Origin: Ophiodon elongatus
Lineage: Eukaryota; Chordata; Actinopteri; Perciformes; Hexagrammidae
Direction: 5' to 3'
Assembly (NCBI GenBank): GCA_016806645.1
Contig: JACSYO010001791.1
Location: 1,573,501 to 1,637,500, forward strand
Length of the DNA: 64,000 bases
Below are positions 1-11,906 of this stretch, in pieces (the stretch's first letter is position 1; every line of letters starts with the position of its first letter). The position numbers were made by a program, and so were the translations under genes. The notes under the pieces were generated by a model. The model did no database searches, had not been told where the DNA came from, and was given only the letters and a program-made list of their open reading frames with translations.

Positions 1-320
1 GAGCAATGTAAAATGCCAGTGAAACTGCATCTGGTGACATCTTCTGCTGACTTTCTGAGTTTGGTTTTACCCCTACAGCTTCATAAGTGAACAGTTTTTT
101 TATACATTCATGCTTAGAAAATGAAACCATCAATTGCTCACACACCATAATGTAAAGTTTCAAGATTCCCAATATCAATATTCTTAAAATCCCAGAGGGA
201 ACTGATGTTTGATATGTTTCCCCGGATCACCAACTCTTAATTTAATGCAACACACACTTTATTCTCCCTATTTCTGAGGAATACGCGTGTGACCAGTGAG
301 TTTGTACTTTTTGTGCACAG

Positions 321-3300
321 GGAGTCCAGGAATGGGTCCGGGGCCTCGGGGGCCCTTCCAGAGGGCCTTGTCCATGGACGGGAAGCCTCCTGTTGGGCCT
401 GTAGGAACAGGTAGACGCCCCATGCTTATCAAGCAGGAGAACATGATGGGCAGCCCAGACGGATACCCAGGAAGCATGGGTGAGTGCTCAAGTGACCCAA
501 CATTAATTTCACCACATTTTCTCTCACCTCTTTCACTTTTATGAGAGTATGTGTTACCCAATCCTGGACTATGTTTTCATTTGCATCCTATTATCAGATA
601 ACCTTTTAAACATTTAAAGACACAGTTAGTTTAAGGTATTGAACACGTTCGTGATACTGACACATGCAAACATCTGCTGTTCATGTTTTCCCAGGACCAA
701 TGAACAGGGGTATGGTTCCCCAGAGGTCTCCCATGGGTGGGTCAGGGGACTGGGGCATGACCCGCTCCAGCGCCAGCCCAGTGGGCCCGGTGGGACACCC
801 CTCCATGATGCGCCAAGGCATGGAGTACAACAATAGCAAGGGCATGATGTCAGGACCTATGGTCGGCCGCTCCAACAGCGTACCGGGCACCAGGTCTATG
901 CTGCAGCAACAGCTCATGGATATGGGTACGTCTGTCACACAAAGTTACTACAATTCATTCGCTGTCTCTGCTGCGTTTTGTGGCGTTCCATGTAATAGTT
1001 ATTAGCTGGTCAAAAATGTGTAAATACTCCTCAAACTGACCCTGCTTTTAACACTTTCTGCACCTGAAATGATGTTACATATGTGGACTAACAAATACTG
1101 CGCGTCCCAGTCCGTTACATTCTATGAACTGGAGCTTCTGAATGACACTCTGCATGTGTATAAATTAAACATTCATTATATTTGTGGTTTAGGAGGTTCT
1201 GCTGACATGGGCATTGGTATGAGCCCCTTCAGCCAGCAGGGTCAGCCCAACCAGGCCCCCTCCTGGCCGGACACTATAATGGGCATGGAGGGTAACAGGT
1301 CAGTGCAACATCCCTCATAATCTGTATTCATTCCTGGTGAGCTGCAATGAGGAGGGAGTTGAACCTCATGAGCGTCTCTCTGTGTCTGTGCCTTGCAGAC
1401 GCCAGTTTGGCAACACCTTAGATGATCTTTTGGTGCCTCCGACCACCAGTGAGGGTCAGAGCGACGAGCGGGCGCTTCTGGACCAGCTGGACTCTCTGCT
1501 GAATAACACGGACGGCATTGCTCTGGAGGAAATAGACCGAGCCCTGGGCATCCCAGACCTCGTCAGCCAGGTAGGTCATCCGAAATGATGTAAAACGATG
1601 GATTAATGACACTCTCATTCTCCGTGCTCATCTAGATCCCTCTAGAAGTAAAGTAAAAGGTGAAATGATCGGTCTCATGACTCATAAGTGAGCCACATTC
1701 ATCCTTGCATTAGATATTTCAGTCATGACTCACTGTGTTCAGACTGTTCTCTCACTGAAGTGAGATGGATGAGCCAAGAGGGATCTGTCTGTGCTGCTTA
1801 GAAAAAGACAATTACAGAGCCAACCAATTGGAAATGAATCAATTAGATGGAGAGGTTTGACAAAGTTCTCTTTTTGTCCTCTTGTCCTGTCTGCTTCAGA
1901 ACCAGGGAAGTGAGCAACAGATGGAGCCATTTCCAGGACAGGACCCGTCCATGGTCCTGGACCAGAAGCCTATCTACGGACAGGGCTATCCCGGACCCCC
2001 TTCCATGCCATTGCAGTCTGGCTATGGAGGAAACCCCATGCAGGGGCCGGCCCAGCAGGGGGGGTTTGGACCCATGCTCTCTCAGATGGGCCAAGGTGGC
2101 AGCTTCCCCGGTATGGGCGGCATGGGTCACCCTCGTGCCAACATGATGAGACCCAGGATGATGACTGCCAACAAGCCCATGAGGCTCCAGCTGCAACAGA
2201 GGCTGCAGGGACAGCAGGTATGTTCACAGGAAGCTCACTGATTCATCAGCTGAACAATTAGCTTGTTTCCCAATAAGGTACTAATTGTAAACTAAACATG
2301 TGAGTTTGAAGTGTTCTCACAGATGCACTTTAATAACTGCCAATATAATATGCAGATTAAAACCAGGGGAGGGCCTCCTCACATTTAGGAGGAGTGAACA
2401 ATGGTGCATTGTTACAACTGTTAGAAAAATAGGAATTTGGACTCACCTGTTTTACCTGCTGTGGCTTTTTGATTTTGTTTAAGTGGTGTCTCGTGCATAC
2501 TTTTCTGTTATTACAGAAATGTTACATTCATACAATAGATTTCATGTTTTCTAACTCTACCGTCTACGTTAATTTATAAGTGTAATTTATCTGTAAATGT
2601 ACCGTATGTAAGTGGGACAAGGTCAGAGTAACACTTGCTCCTCCATCTTATCTTGAATGCCTTTTTTTCCTTTTTCTTTCCTCAGTTCATGAATCAGACG
2701 CGGCAGGGCATGGGCATGAAGATGGAGAACCCGGGAGGCAACCCTGGCATGAGGCCCAGCATGCAACCTGGCATGGCAGGACAGGTGGATGACAAAAACT
2801 CATATCTTACAGATGAATCACCGTAATAATGTTTTAATATCATCATCAGAATCAAGTTTGCCAAGTATGTCCACACATAAAGAATTTGACCCAAGTTGTC
2901 AGTAGCTCTCAATGTATTTGCATGCGACTTTAATAATAGTTACAGCTTATAAACCCTTTGTAAAGGGTGACCTATCAGAATGTGTTACTGATCCTCTCCT
3001 CAGACATGATTGTCCATTGTAGTCTTCTCTTGTCCTATTTTGTAGCCAATTTAAACCAGACAGTGATGGACGTACGGGGAACGGACTGATTGCCGTGTAG
3101 AACTGACTCCTGTGGCAGGTTGAACTTCCTCAGCTAGTGCAGGAAGTTCATCAGCTGGCCGTTTTCTTGTGATCATACTTCAAATCAAGGGAGATTATAG
3201 GTCTCCGAAATCTGAAGATTTCCATGGCTACCACAGTCCCATTTAAATTTATATTTTACTTTTGGGGCATTTGCATTGCCCTCGATGAATTAATTATTAT

Positions 3301-5313
3301 TATTAATGAAGAGGCAGACAGGAGCTAGAGATTGAGAGAGGGAGGATGACAACATGCTCAGCTCCAAGTTATTATGACTTCTTGTCTGTATGAATACTCC
3401 TCTCCATATCAGATTATGCCGATTGTCCTCTGTTTACTTTAATTTGTTAGGGAGGAGTCACACTCTTGGTGTAAATATATTGTTTTTCATGTAAACCTTT
3501 TTTATGTTATTTTTTCCGTATCTTAAAGAAACATTTTTGATGCAACATTCAAGAGACAAAAATTTTGTAAATTTGACTATTCTAGTGGAGTGAAATTTAA
3601 AACAGAAACCATTACTTTCCACTTATCACCAACCCATTTTCAACATTACATACTTTATATTTGATGACATATTTTTATTAAAGCTGCAAATATAGTTATA
3701 CAACACGTCAACCTTCCTTTAACTCTCTGACTATGTTTGTTTCGTGCAGCCGGGCTTCCTCAACGCTCAGATGATGGCTCAGCGCAGCAGGGAGATGGTC
3801 ACCATGCAGATGAGGAGGCAGCGCATGATGATGCTGATGCAGCAGCAGCAGCAACAGCAGGCGGCAGCGGCCGCTGCTGCAGCTGCAGGAGGATTCAGTC
3901 CCCCTCCAAACGTCACGGCTCCTGGTGGCATGGAGAACCCTATGGGAGGGCCAAACATGGGCCAGCCGGGCCCCCAGCAGTTCGGCTATGGTGGAAACTA
4001 TGGTGAGTTTTCCTGAGGCAGGCGCTTAACAGATACTGCTGCTCCCTGGTGGTGAGTCTGTGCACTGCAGGCTTCTGGTCTCACATTTGTCACGTACAAA
4101 AGAAAGATTGTCCGATTTCTGTTTAAATGAAAAATAAAAAAATTCTGAAAGCTGTCCATGTACAGCTCCCTTTATTTTATAGACAAACCAAATATTGTTA
4201 CTTATGGTAGTAAGTATCAAAACGCACAACAGCAACAGGATCGTCATCTACCTTTATTTATCTCTATGAATCAATGATCTATTTCCTGTGGAAAGTGGAG
4301 CGAACTCAGGCTGGGTGATCTATCTCCACAGGGATGGCTCAGCAGGGAGACCCCTCGTTCGGCCCATCAGGCGGCAGTCCTCCTGGCACCATGATGCCCG
4401 GCCGACTGGGGCCTCAAAACCCCATGATGCAACAGCACCCGCAGGGCGGTCCCATGTACCAGGGGGCAGATATGAAGGGCTGGTCGCAGGGAGGCATGGG
4501 ACGCAACAGGTATGAAATCAGACACATTTACGACAACACCATGCTGTCAGATGAAGTTTTGCTTCCGTTTTTTTTCTTTTCCTGAATGCATACGGTTAAA
4601 CCCGTCTTCCTTCCTGTCGCTCTCCTTCACCAGTTCGTACCCTCAGCAGCAGTTTGGGCAGCAGGGACCTCCGGGGCAGCAGCCGTTTGGGCAGCAGGGG
4701 AATCCGGGCCAGTATGGGGGCATGATGATAAACGGGGGCATGCCGGCCAGCGGAGGAGGAGGTCACATGGGCCAGATGGGAGGGCAGATGGGTATGAACC
4801 CAATGGTGATGGGACGCATGCAGATGGGGCCTGATCAGGTAGGTGCAGGTCTGAGTCTGAGTGCTCAAATGACAAGTTCACATTTTAATCTTAAAGCAAT
4901 ACTGACCATATGTACACTGAAAGGACTGTTGCCTGCTGTAGTCATTCCTCCTGTCCATAGTGAGTGCAAAGAAATCTCTCCTCATAGCAATTTCAATGTA
5001 AGAGAATGGGGAGCCCATCGCCTTTCTCAAATGAATACATTAAAACAAAAGGAAATGCCATATTTCCATCATGTTCTCTACATCAGTTTACACCATTTGA
5101 GGTTGGGCTGGCTGGCATTAATTACGTCATCCTGTTGCGTCCTCTTCTTCTGCACTGGTATAATGACATCTGACCGGAGCATTCGCAGCTCCGGCTGTTT
5201 ATTTTAATAAACCAATTACTGATATTTGCATAATTACAGTGGATTGTGCATTAACCTCTTCCTCACTTTTTTTCTCTTCTCTTTTCCTCCCCTCAATCTA
5301 GAAATACTGCTAA
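321..5313 (+). CDS. ncoa3: nuclear receptor coactivator 3, C-terminal part (5' end outside window)
   Basis: Ten exons join in phase: 321-479, 695-925, 1193-1298, 1399-1570, 1900-2217, 2686-2784, 3750-4002, 4332-4509, 4634-4838 and 5302-5313, giving about 576 residues plus stop. Ncoa3 (SRC-3/AIB1) is a nuclear p160 coactivator that carries CBP/p300 to hormone-bound nuclear receptors. The fourth exon holds the LDDLL motif and the CBP-binding AD1 helices (ALLDQLDSLL, then EEIDRALGIPDLV). The seventh has seven Gln followed by nine Ala, where the human protein has a long polyGln. The end, MGPDQ-KYC, identifies Ncoa3 rather than Ncoa1 or Ncoa2, whose C termini differ. The bHLH, PAS and central receptor-interaction LXXLL region must lie upstream of position 1. 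The first exon enters with one codon base already supplied by the preceding exon. Met, Gly and Gln dominate, as is usual for this region of the family. Confidence 0.93.
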
Positions 5314-5663
5314 ACATCGTGACGGAAGCATTCGTCTCACTGTGATCTCCATACAGAGAGAGGACCCGGCTGCAGCACTGGAGTGTGTGTGGAGGACCAG
5401 GTGGTGTGTTGTCTATGTGTAGTGCTGCACTCCCAACAGATGGGGGAGTCAACTTCCTTTGGACTCACTGCCAGTAATGGCAGTCTGGCGACCTGGGCAA
5501 AACAGACAGACTGTCACACACAAACATGAAAACACGCAGCGTTGATTAAAATCAGAAACACTGTGACACATGTACACAAACATTAATTCCTAAGACAGTG
5601 AGATAGACAGCTCTGTGATTCCTCTCGTAGACTGTAGTTTAATATTCCTCTCTCTATGAGCGA

Positions 5664-5700
<37 letters not shown>

Positions 5701-8343
5701 CTCAATCACACAACGCTCGCTGGACCAAACAGTGAAGGTGGACATCACAGACTTGAACATGGACGAACGTGTGAAGACATCCTCTCCTCTGTCGAATGTA
5801 CCATGAAGCTGTGTTCAGACTTAAAATGTGAGATTCCTCTTTTGTTTCTGAACTTCGTGGGATTTTTATTTTTTATTTTTTTAACCCGTCGTCTCTCTGC
5901 TGCTCCTGGAGGATCTTTGCGTATGTAAAGTAAACGCGGTTCTAGATGCCGAGCCATCCGATTGTGACACTCAGATGAATGTCATTAAGCAGTAGCACAT
6001 TGTTTCCTCCTCCAGGACGCCGCTGGGCTAAAGTACGATGGAATTACTTGTTGGCTGATTGCACTTTAAGGAAAGGCCAACATCAAAAGGATTGTGGCAA
6101 TATAGAGGCCTTTACCCAAGAATTAATCCATAGCAGCAGTTGTTTATTTTATTTTATTTGTGTGTGTATGTGTGTACGTGTGTATGTGTGTGTGTGTGTG
6201 TGTTTGTGTTTGTGCGTGTGTGTGTGTGTATGTGTGTGTGTGTGTGTTCTCCAACTTTTCCTCGCAGGGTAATGGGGGCTGTTAATTGGAAATGATGATC
6301 TTTGTTCTAAAGTGGGAACCAGTATAAAGGCAGTAAGCACAGATTTTATCCAACGCTCTCGCCTACAGCGGTACTGATTTATAACAACAAGAGAAACGAA
6401 CCGTTTTTAAAGTGATTTTAAAAACACTCTTCTATTAATGTTCAAAACTCCACTTATATTTATACAGATTCATTAACATGATCATTTTATCATTCCAGAG
6501 GTAATTTTTAAATCCCGATGTTGTAGATATTTTCGTTACCTCGCACCAATTCACAGTGTTACTACAAGTGCAGAAATCGAATTGATTGCCAATTATGAAA
6601 TTATGTCTATATTAGCTCCCACTGTAAGAGAAAGTGGATGTTAGATTTCTAGCAATAATTATTCCTCCTGGTTTTCCGCTGAGGACAAAGCTGAAGTATC
6701 ATTTACTCAAAGCGACGGCACTGCAGTATTAGACGTTATGTCTTTTTTTTTTTCTTTTGTTTGTGAATATGAATTGTAAATACGCTTCAAATGTACTATA
6801 TATAAATATATATATGCTTTTGTAGGTCACATACTGTTTTTGCACAGATTGTAAGGCTTGATATTTAAAAGTGTAATTTTCTTAATCCGTCATATGTCAG
6901 CTTTTATTTTCAATACTTTAACCATCGGTTGGAAAGGAAGGGCCTCCTTTTTGTAAGCAGTACGTGTAGATTTTCTTTCATACTGTAGCTTTCGTCTCCT
7001 AGAAAGCACCCTTTATTTTCCGAGAACATAGTCTTAGCTAAAGAGGTGCTAGTGTGTAATTCTTTTTTTCTAAATAAATTATTTTTTCTTTTGACAAAAA
7101 AAAGAGAAACCATATGCCTAGACAAAAAGAGTTGACACGTGATTGTGTTAGGCTTCTAGGGGCCCAGATGTCTTACCAGTATGTGGGGTTGATGTTTTCT
7201 GAAGCGAACCTCATGCTTCCATGTGCGACTTATAAGTTTCACTCCTGAGATTTCTGTTCTTTTGAATTTTGCAGATATGATCGTTTGGCCTCAGATGCGA
7301 GACTTTTGAAATGGACCCCACGGTATAACTGTCCATAAGTCCTTTTGGTTTGTTCACAGCCAGTTCATCCTGATGGAAACAACACATGAAGTAGTTTGAA
7401 TCCCTAATTGCCTGTCAAACTCTTGACAGGTGACTTTTTTTCTTTTACATTCAAGTTTGCCTTTATTTTCATTGTATTTCCTGTGAAGCTTTTGTTGAGA
7501 AATCTACCTTTGAACACATGCTCAATCCAAAGATTTTTGTTTGTCATTCTGCAGTGCTTAGAAACATGTTCCTGACGTAGATCGTGCAAGTACTCATGTG
7601 TGCTTTTACTGTCGCACATAACCTATAATATACATTGAACTAAATATGTTTAATTGCATATATTATATCCCTATCCGTCTGACATAGAGTAGAGACGAGT
7701 CTGGTTCTGCTGAGGTGGTTTGAGTTTTTGTTTGTGATTGTTTCTTCCTTTCTGTAGAACTTATGGCCAGTTGAATTGTGGTGCTGCAAACGGTTATTTC
7801 ACAACAGAATGTTGAGATTTTCTAAGCTACAAAGGAGGTTTCATGATTGATGTCATTATGGCTCAGAAGAATAGCCTGGAGTCGTTGTTTTTTGTTTTTT
7901 TAACCCCAGTCTCAATGAAGAATATGAAATCTACAAATGTAAACAAAAAAAAAATGTCTGTGTTTTGCTTTAAAGGAATGAAACTCCTCTCGGTGCATTT
8001 TTTTTGGAGCTAAAGAAAAGAGAAAGCACATCTGGGAAACATACAGTCATTATTACAGGATGTAAATTACTATTGCATTTTTTTCTTACCTTGTTTCTTG
8101 ATGTTAATATCGATGTAAATACAAATTTATATTTAAACATTACAATGTCTCTGTTGTCTTTATGCACGTGCAAACATTTTGGACATGACCCGACGATCCC
8201 GCAGACACAGTTCAGTCCGCCAGCAAGCAAATACAGTAACTAAGTAAGTGTTCTTCTGCACCAACAGGGACTTTCAAGTTACAATAGAGGCTCCCCCTCA
8301 TCACTTATGACTGGAGTCTGCCGGTCTGCGTGAAGTGGGAGGC

Positions 8344-8374
<31 letters not shown>

Positions 8375-8770
8375 GACGGGAGGCATCGACATGTGGAGGG
8401 GATTTAGAGTGTGAAGGACAGCTGTGTGGCAAATTCTCCGAAAAAGACGAGAGCTTCCGCTCAGTCTGGCTTTTGTCTGTGACATTGAGGTTCGTGCTGC
8501 CGTTTGCAGCCTCACTTTTATCTGTTGTTTGTTTCCTGCAACTGGTCACCTCTCCTTTGTGAGCTTTAGTCATCAATCATCCCCACTTTCTCCCCCTTCT
8601 CTCAATGATTTTGCACCCCATAGATAGATATCACACCTCCAGGCTATCCCAACCCTGCAGCTGTTACTGTACCCAAAACCTACAGAAGCCCGACAGCACA
8701 GTCAGAGCTTAGAATAACTTGACTCCTATTCAGACTTGAGTGTCATTTGTAATAAAATTACAGTCTGTCA
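5314..8770 (+). other. ncoa3: probable ncoa3 3' UTR and downstream sequence
   Basis: No coding exon is seen after the ncoa3 stop. The stretch is AT-rich with T-runs and three TG tracts on the sense strand (5667-5696, about 6160-6247, 8345-8374). AATAAA signals occur at 7073-7078 and 8751-8756, so the transcript could end at either. Long 3' UTRs are usual for this gene family. The true end cannot be read from sequence alone. Confidence 0.45.
8751..8756 (+). terminator. candidate poly(A) signal, ncoa3
   Basis: AATAAA lies in an AT-rich setting after a long stretch without exons. The earlier AATAAA at 7073-7078 is an equally possible site. Confidence 0.3.
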
Positions 8771-8964
8771 GTTTAAGACTGGCTGCCAGGTTACTGCAAG
8801 GCTGACTCACTCAACCCTTGGTCGCTGGAGAAATGGTTTGACATTCAGTAACGAAGACGAGAGGCAATTTTTGTTCCACCTGTTTTAATGCAGTGATGAT
8901 TTAATCCGTTTTAGGTGTAAAATATTGCAGCGTAAAAAAAAATTGATGAGTTATATCTGTTTGA

Positions 8965-9425
8965 TGTTTTTAGCCTCGCCTATACGACAGCAACTACTGG
9001 ATGGATTGCCATGAAATTCATAACATTTATATTCCCCACATTATGAATCCTACTGACTTTAGTAATCCTGACTTTTTCATCTAACGCCACCAGCGGGTTC
9101 ACATTTATGTTGTTTTTTTGTGTGAAACTACTGGATGCATCGTCATATTTGGTACAGGCATTTGTCTTCCCCTCAGGATGGTCCTGGAAATTGATGATCT
9201 GACTCTTAATACAGCTAAAATTTCAATTTCTCATGTACTTTTGTTTATGACCAAATACCTGGAAAAACTAACGACATTCCCATCAGCCTCAAATGTACTT
9301 TGTGTTTAGCACTAATTAGCAAATGTTAACACAACTGCTAAATGCTAATGTTATCATTTATCTCAAAGCACTGCTGTGACTGACAGACCTGCTAGTGTAG
9401 CTGTATACTCTGAGGCTTGTAGTAG
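8965..9425. repeat. interspersed teleost repeat, family with CTAATTAGCAAATGTTA core
   Basis: Text such as 'actactggatggattgccatgaa' style phrases, a TTTGTGTTTAGCACTAATTAGC-like core and a TCAAAGCACTGCTGTG segment match a dispersed repeat I know from many fish genomes. A second piece with the same core is at 41470-41640. It has no coding capacity, and the class is not certain. Confidence 0.6.
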
Positions 9426-9677
9426 TAGAAGAGGTAGCAAACCTCCTACTGTTACACCAATGGTGCCGAATAGGATATTTAATTGTTTTAACTATATCTA
9501 TATTCTTGGGAGTTTATTATGGTCTATTTATGTGAAGGTATTACATGAGTTGTTAAACACATGGGTGTTTCATTTATTATTGTGACTCTAACATTGCTTG
9601 TAAAAACATTTGACGACTGTTAATGAGTAGAACACAGATACAAGTTATCTACATAAAAAATGAAGACAAAGAGTTCA

Positions 9678-10205
9678 AGAGGTTTTTTGGTCAAATGACC
9701 AGGTGGTAACTTCCGGTTCAGGAAAGTGTAACCAATGTGAAAGTAAACTTGCATTCTCCCTAATGGTCATCAGGGTGTGACTCCTCTGGTTGTAAAAAGA
9801 AGTATGATTGTATAGAAGTCTATGAGAAAATTACCCTACTTATCTCTTATTTATTACCTCAGTAAAGATTGTAAACATGAGTTTTTGGTCTCGATCTCTA
9901 GTTTCAAGTCTTCTTAAATACAGCATGATGTTCATTTAATAAATTATGGTCCCATTTAGAGTTAAATAGATGACAGAACTTTAACTCTTTCTCAATGTGT
10001 TTTCAGTTCATGAAAGTTAATTGTACCATTTTGGTCTCTCAAAATGTCTTATACCGAGTTCAGTTGTACTCGGCTCCATCCTCTCATGTAACTTCTGGTT
10101 TCAAAAACCAAGATGGCGACTGCCGAAATGACAAACTCAAGGCTTCAAAATGTCAGTCCACAAACCAATGGGCGACTTCCACTTCCACTTCTTATATATG
10201 GTAAT
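9678..10205. repeat. interspersed teleost repeat (about 0.5 kb)
   Basis: Segments including 'gaagtctatgagaaaatta', 'cagcatgatgttcattta' and 'aagatggcgact' match a dispersed non-coding repeat familiar from teleost genomes. Only one copy was noticed in the window. No terminal repeats or target-site duplications were established. Confidence 0.6.
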
Positions 10206-10769
10206 TGTTATATATGGTCTTAATGATGACATCAAAACCAACAATTGAAAGGTTACAGATTGGACAAAAATAAAAGCAAAACCTTTTTTAATGACAAGCC
10301 TTCAGAAACCTTTGTTTTATATCATCAAGAGTCTCCCCTATGCTCTCTTCAGGATCAGCCCCTGTCATGCGGAAAACCCCTCTGATGGAGGCTTGACTGT
10401 GATCACTGTTCAAATGAAGAATAAGGCATCTGTTGTGTTATTCTTACCAATGATCTTGGCACATCCTAGAATTTTTTATTGACTTTCTATCAGCTTTCCC
10501 GATCTTTGGTTTCCCACTCTCCTCCCCATCACAGTGGAGACAGATTCTCCACAAAACCACGTCAAATAATAATCTTTTATGAGTCACATTTTGGTAACCT
10601 TTAAACGACATTTGGTGCCTGCTCTTCAGTACACTAGATATTCAACTGTTCCTCCATTTTATTGGCAAAAGTGTTTCAGCTGCTGTGTGGGGGGGTTTCC
10701 TATGTGTGTGTCTTTGTGTGTTTGTGCGTGCGTGCGTGCGCAGCAGGGTGGAGCAGGAGGCGGGTTGCG

Positions 10770-11142
10770 CCGATGGAAAAGACGCACAGCTCATCTATTG
10801 GACCGGACGCGGAATGGGCGCATACAAGACGCGCCTGGCGAGGCTTAAAGACTTGGCTTTTTTTTTTCCCTCCGAGACGGGAGACATGAGGTTCCGAGAC
10901 ACCTGTCAGCAGGACTACACATCCAGAAGCTGTGTGTGCTGCAACTGGAGGCTGCGTGTTTAACCATGGACGCGCTGTTGTCGTCATTATAGCCTCTCGG
11001 TGACCACGGAGCGTAAAGTTATTCTGCTGCTTTCTTGTTTTTCTTTGTGTTATCCTTCGGGTATTTTATTTTTTTATTTATCTCAAGCCGCATGAGTTCC
11101 CCGCTGTTTCTAGGGCAGCTGGTCGGGGTTCCGTTAGAAATA
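10770..11142 (+). promoter_or_regulatory. rbm38: rbm38 core promoter and 5' UTR region
   Basis: Immediately upstream of the first coding exon the base composition turns GC- and CpG-rich for about 350 bases. There is an inverted CCAAT box (CTATTGG near 10794) and no clear TATA box. The transcription start is probably near 10.85 kb. This is inferred from composition and position. Confidence 0.4.
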
Positions 11143-11722
11143 ATGCACCCCACCATGGAGAAAGACACGACTTACACCAAGATCTTCGTCGGCGGGTTGC
11201 CGTATCACACCAACGACGCCTCACTTCGGAAATATTTCGAGACTTTCGGTGACATCGACGAGGCGGTGGTTATCACAGACAAACAGACGGGCAAGTCCAG
11301 AGGATATGGCTTTGTGAGTTAATTTAAGTTTCTGTGTTCCAGTAGAATAAACGAGCAGTTAAACACATGTAGAGTGAAATGTGGGGTTTAATTAAGGTTT
11401 TATCAGCCGCTCTGAGCTTAATTGGATGGTCAGGGAGCTGAAAACGCATTAGATCATGTCTGTAGCTGCCAGTAATGAGTTTGAAGCGACTTTATCTTCA
11501 TGGTTAATTGTATTTTTTCTAGTATTGCCTTGGAGGCTGCACACACTGCCACTTTGTTCCTGCAGCAGCTATGTGCAGTGTGTCTGGTGGTGGCAGTCAC
11601 ATGCTTCAAGCTTGAGCAGATTGTTTCTTACAAGTATGTCATCAATTATTTCTGCGGTCCCAAAGTGAGCGAACAACGAGCGTGACGCATAGTGTGTGTA
11701 TATATGTATGTATGTATGTATG

Positions 11723-11779
<57 letters not shown>

Positions 11780-11798
11780 ATATATATAATATATATAT

Positions 11799-11870
<72 letters not shown>

Positions 11871-11873
11871 ATT

Positions 11874-11906
<33 letters not shown>

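Larger units (their letters stand above)
8771..10750. other. intergenic region ncoa3 to rbm38
   Basis: No exon is supported. About half is interspersed repeat (8965-9425 and 9678-10205). The rest is AT-rich unique-looking sequence with no recognised motif until the CpG-richer rbm38 promoter area begins. Confidence 0.6.

Noticed and set aside
11035..11142. Upstream in-frame Met codons that would extend Rbm38 at its N terminus
   Set aside because: The added sequence is hydrophobic and unlike Rbm38 or Rbm24, and ATG 11143 aligns with the family start MHxxxKDTTYTK. An extension from 11092 remains possible but is less supported.
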